NCBI RefSeq assembly: GCF_008806375.1
Contig: NZ_WAAT01000004.1
Location: 165,575-229,574, forward strand
DNA from: Pseudotamlana haliotis
GTDB taxonomy: Bacteria; Bacteroidota; Bacteroidia; Flavobacteriales; Flavobacteriaceae
Direction: 5' to 3'
Length of the DNA: 64,000 nt
Made by a program: the position numbers and the translations under genes. Positions 62,551 to 64,000 of the stretch are shown here, one piece after another. How positions within the stretch are numbered: position 1 is the first letter of the stretch; each line of letters begins with the position of its first letter. The notes under the pieces are model-generated. The model ran no database searches. It had not been told where the DNA came from and saw only the letters and a list, made by a program, of their open reading frames with translations.

Positions 62551-63948
62551 ATGAGTTACAGAATAGAAAAAGATACTATGGGCGAGGTTAAAGTACCTGC
62601 CGATAAACTTTGGGGCGCACAAACAGAACGCTCAAGAAACAACTTTAAAATTGGGCCTGCAGCTTCTATGCCTTTAGAAGTTGTTTACGGGTTTGCTTAC
62701 TTAAAAAAAGCAGCAGCACATACAAACTGCAAATTAGGTGTTATGGATGCTGAAAAGCGCGACTTAATTTCTCAAGTTTGTGATGAAATTTTAGAAGGAA
62801 AGCATGATGATCAATTCCCTTTAGTGATTTGGCAAACGGGTTCTGGTACACAAAGTAACATGAACTTAAATGAAGTTATTGCTAATAGAGCACAGCAATT
62901 AGCTGGAAAAGTGATTGGAGAAGGTGAAAAAACCATTCAACCTAATGATGATGTAAACAAATCTCAATCGTCAAACGATACCTTCCCTACAGGTATGCAT
63001 ATTGCTGCTTATAAGAAAATTGTTGAAACTACTATTCCGGGTGTAAAACAATTGAGAAATACATTAAATGAAAAATCTAAGGCTTTTAGTGATGTAGTTA
63101 AAATTGGTAGAACCCACTTAATGGATGCTACACCAATTACTTTAGGTCAAGAGATTTCTGGTTACGTTGCACAATTAGACCATGGTTTACGTGCTTTAGA
63201 AAACACCTTACCTCACTTAAGTGAATTAGCTCTTGGAGGAACAGCTGTAGGAACCGGACTAAATACACCTCAAGGTTATAGTGAAATGGTAGCTGATTTT
63301 ATTGCAGAATTCACAGGTCTACCTTTTGTTACCGCTCCAAATAAATTTGAGGCTTTAGCGGCTCACGATGCCCTAGTTGAAACTCATGGTGCATTAAAAC
63401 AATTAGCCGTTTCTTTAAATAAAATTGCTAACGATATTAGAATGATGGCTTCTGGACCGCGTTCAGGTATTGGAGAAATCATTATTCCGGCTAACGAACC
63501 AGGAAGTTCTATCATGCCAGGAAAAGTAAACCCAACACAATGTGAAGCTATGACTATGGTTTGTGCACAGGTTATGGGTAATGACGTTGCTGTTTCTGTA
63601 GGTGGTTTACAAGGTCACTACGAACTAAACGTATTTAAGCCTGTTATGGCAGCTAACGTATTACAATCAGCGCAATTAATTGGTGATGTTTGTGTAAGTT
63701 TTGAAGAAAACTGTGCTGTTGGTATAGAGCCAAATCAAGAGGTGATTAATACTTTACTAAACAACTCATTGATGTTAGTAACTGCTTTAAACCCTAAAAT
63801 CGGTTATTATAAAGCTGCTGAAATCGCGAATACCGCACATAAAAACGGAACGACTTTAAAAGAAGAAGCTGTTCGTTTAGGACATGTTTCTGCTGAAGAC
63901 TATGACGAATGGGTAAAACCAGAAGATATGGTAGGAAGTTTAAAATAA
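62551..63948 (+). CDS. fumC: class II fumarate hydratase
   Basis: A 465-residue TCA-cycle enzyme, fumarate to malate. The family signature [11 protein letters not shown] starts at residue 318; [12 protein letters not shown] and the TGMHIAAYK and [10 protein letters not shown] stretches are also present. The length is normal and the gene is complete 52 bases before the window end. A possible -7 box TAACTTTA lies at 62518-62525. Confidence 0.96.
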   Translation: MSYRIEKDTMGEVKVPADKLWGAQTERSRNNFKIGPAASMPLEVVYGFAYLKKAAAHTNCKLGVMDAEKRDLISQVCDEILEGKHDDQFPLVIWQTGSGTQSNMNLNEVIANRAQQLAGKVIGEGEKTIQPNDDVNKSQSSNDTFPTGMHIAAYKKIVETTIPGVKQLRNTLNEKSKAFSDVVKIGRTHLMDATPITLGQEISGYVAQLDHGLRALENTLPHLSELALGGTAVGTGLNTPQGYSEMVADFIAEFTGLPFVTAPNKFEALAAHDALVETHGALKQLAVSLNKIANDIRMMASGPRSGIGEIIIPANEPGSSIMPGKVNPTQCEAMTMVCAQVMGNDVAVSVGGLQGHYELNVFKPVMAANVLQSAQLIGDVCVSFEENCAVGIEPNQEVINTLLNNSLMLVTALNPKIGYYKAAEIANTAHKNGTTLKEEAVRLGHVSAEDYDEWVKPEDMVGSLK

Positions 63949-64000
63949 GATTTCCAATATATGTCTAGTCCTAAATAACCGATACAGATTATTAAAGGAT

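Noticed and set aside
1..64000. CRISPR arrays, insertion sequences, rRNA and tRNA genes
   Set aside because: Both strands were read for repeats with regular spacing, transposase motifs and cloverleaf or rRNA signatures; none was recognised by eye.

Overview
The window looks like chromosomal DNA from a marine member of the Flavobacteriaceae (Bacteroidota). The DNA is AT-rich, and many genes are preceded by the Bacteroidota sigma-A type -7 element TAnnTTTG rather than by strong Shine-Dalgarno sequences. There is a secreted PL7 alginate lyase with a type IX secretion C-terminal domain, an outer-membrane beta-barrel receptor, a fused branched-chain 2-oxoacid dehydrogenase E1, DUF3667, DUF4834 and DUF1835 proteins, and a probable sulfonolipid gene pair. 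I see no rRNA, tRNA, CRISPR array, insertion sequence or prophage. Most of the window is ordinary core genome; the interest lies mainly in regulation and in a few small modules.

Layout. 1-1.6 kb: HMA protein, di-haem lipoprotein cytochrome and thioredoxin. 1.6-5.0 kb: a nicotinamide-salvage operon (Nudix-winged-helix regulator, nadV, HAD phosphatase, divergent PRPP synthetase) with two matching dyad operators. 5.1-8.9 kb: repeat, secreted esterase, 3D-domain lipoprotein, fused E1. 9-13.7 kb: 2OG-Fe(II) oxygenase, SUI1 factor, DUF1835, nucleoside phosphorylase, GNAT and an orphan solute-binding-like protein. 14-17.2 kb: alginate lyase and a TlpA-like thioredoxin lipoprotein. 17.3-19.5 kb: a GC-richer Tat-exported molybdoenzyme. 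20-21.5 kb: NAD(P)HX repair enzyme. 21.6-26.8 kb: thr operon with a threonine-rich leader peptide and attenuator. 27-28.6 kb: ATP-grasp/HAD pair. 28.7-36.4 kb: Lrp regulator, M14 peptidase with a divergent XRE regulator and shared palindromic operators, MBL hydrolase, a conserved unknown, Bcp, Nth and an ECF sigma factor with a 48-residue gene behind it. 36.6-42 kb: uvrA, DUF3667 and a sigma-54-type promoter in front of a secreted Asn/Arg-rich protein. 42-47.6 kb: surface-glycan flippase, glycosyltransferase and YfhO protein. 47.7-58.7 kb: outer-membrane protein, acetyltransferase, probable cysteate acyltransferase and cysteate-synthase-like enzyme, prolyl oligopeptidase, YbaB, DUF1508, threonine aldolase, and prfB (programmed frameshift) with HAD and ArsC-like genes. 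58.8-64 kb: outer-membrane receptor, small membrane protein, 1-Cys peroxiredoxin, fumarase.

How it works together. The clearest local circuits are: (a) NAD salvage, where the Nudix regulator probably represses both its own gene and nadV through GCGTA-N5-TACGC-like dyads, the divergent PRPP synthetase feeding PRPP to NadV; (b) translational attenuation of thrABC by threonine; (c) an XRE repressor whose palindromes contain the -7 boxes of its own gene and of the divergent M14 peptidase; (d) an alginate lyase promoter overlapped by tandem GGTnnACC dyads. Five predicted upstream-extended reading frames begin with TTG codons lying inside or next to promoter elements, so later starts were chosen for them and the reasons are given.
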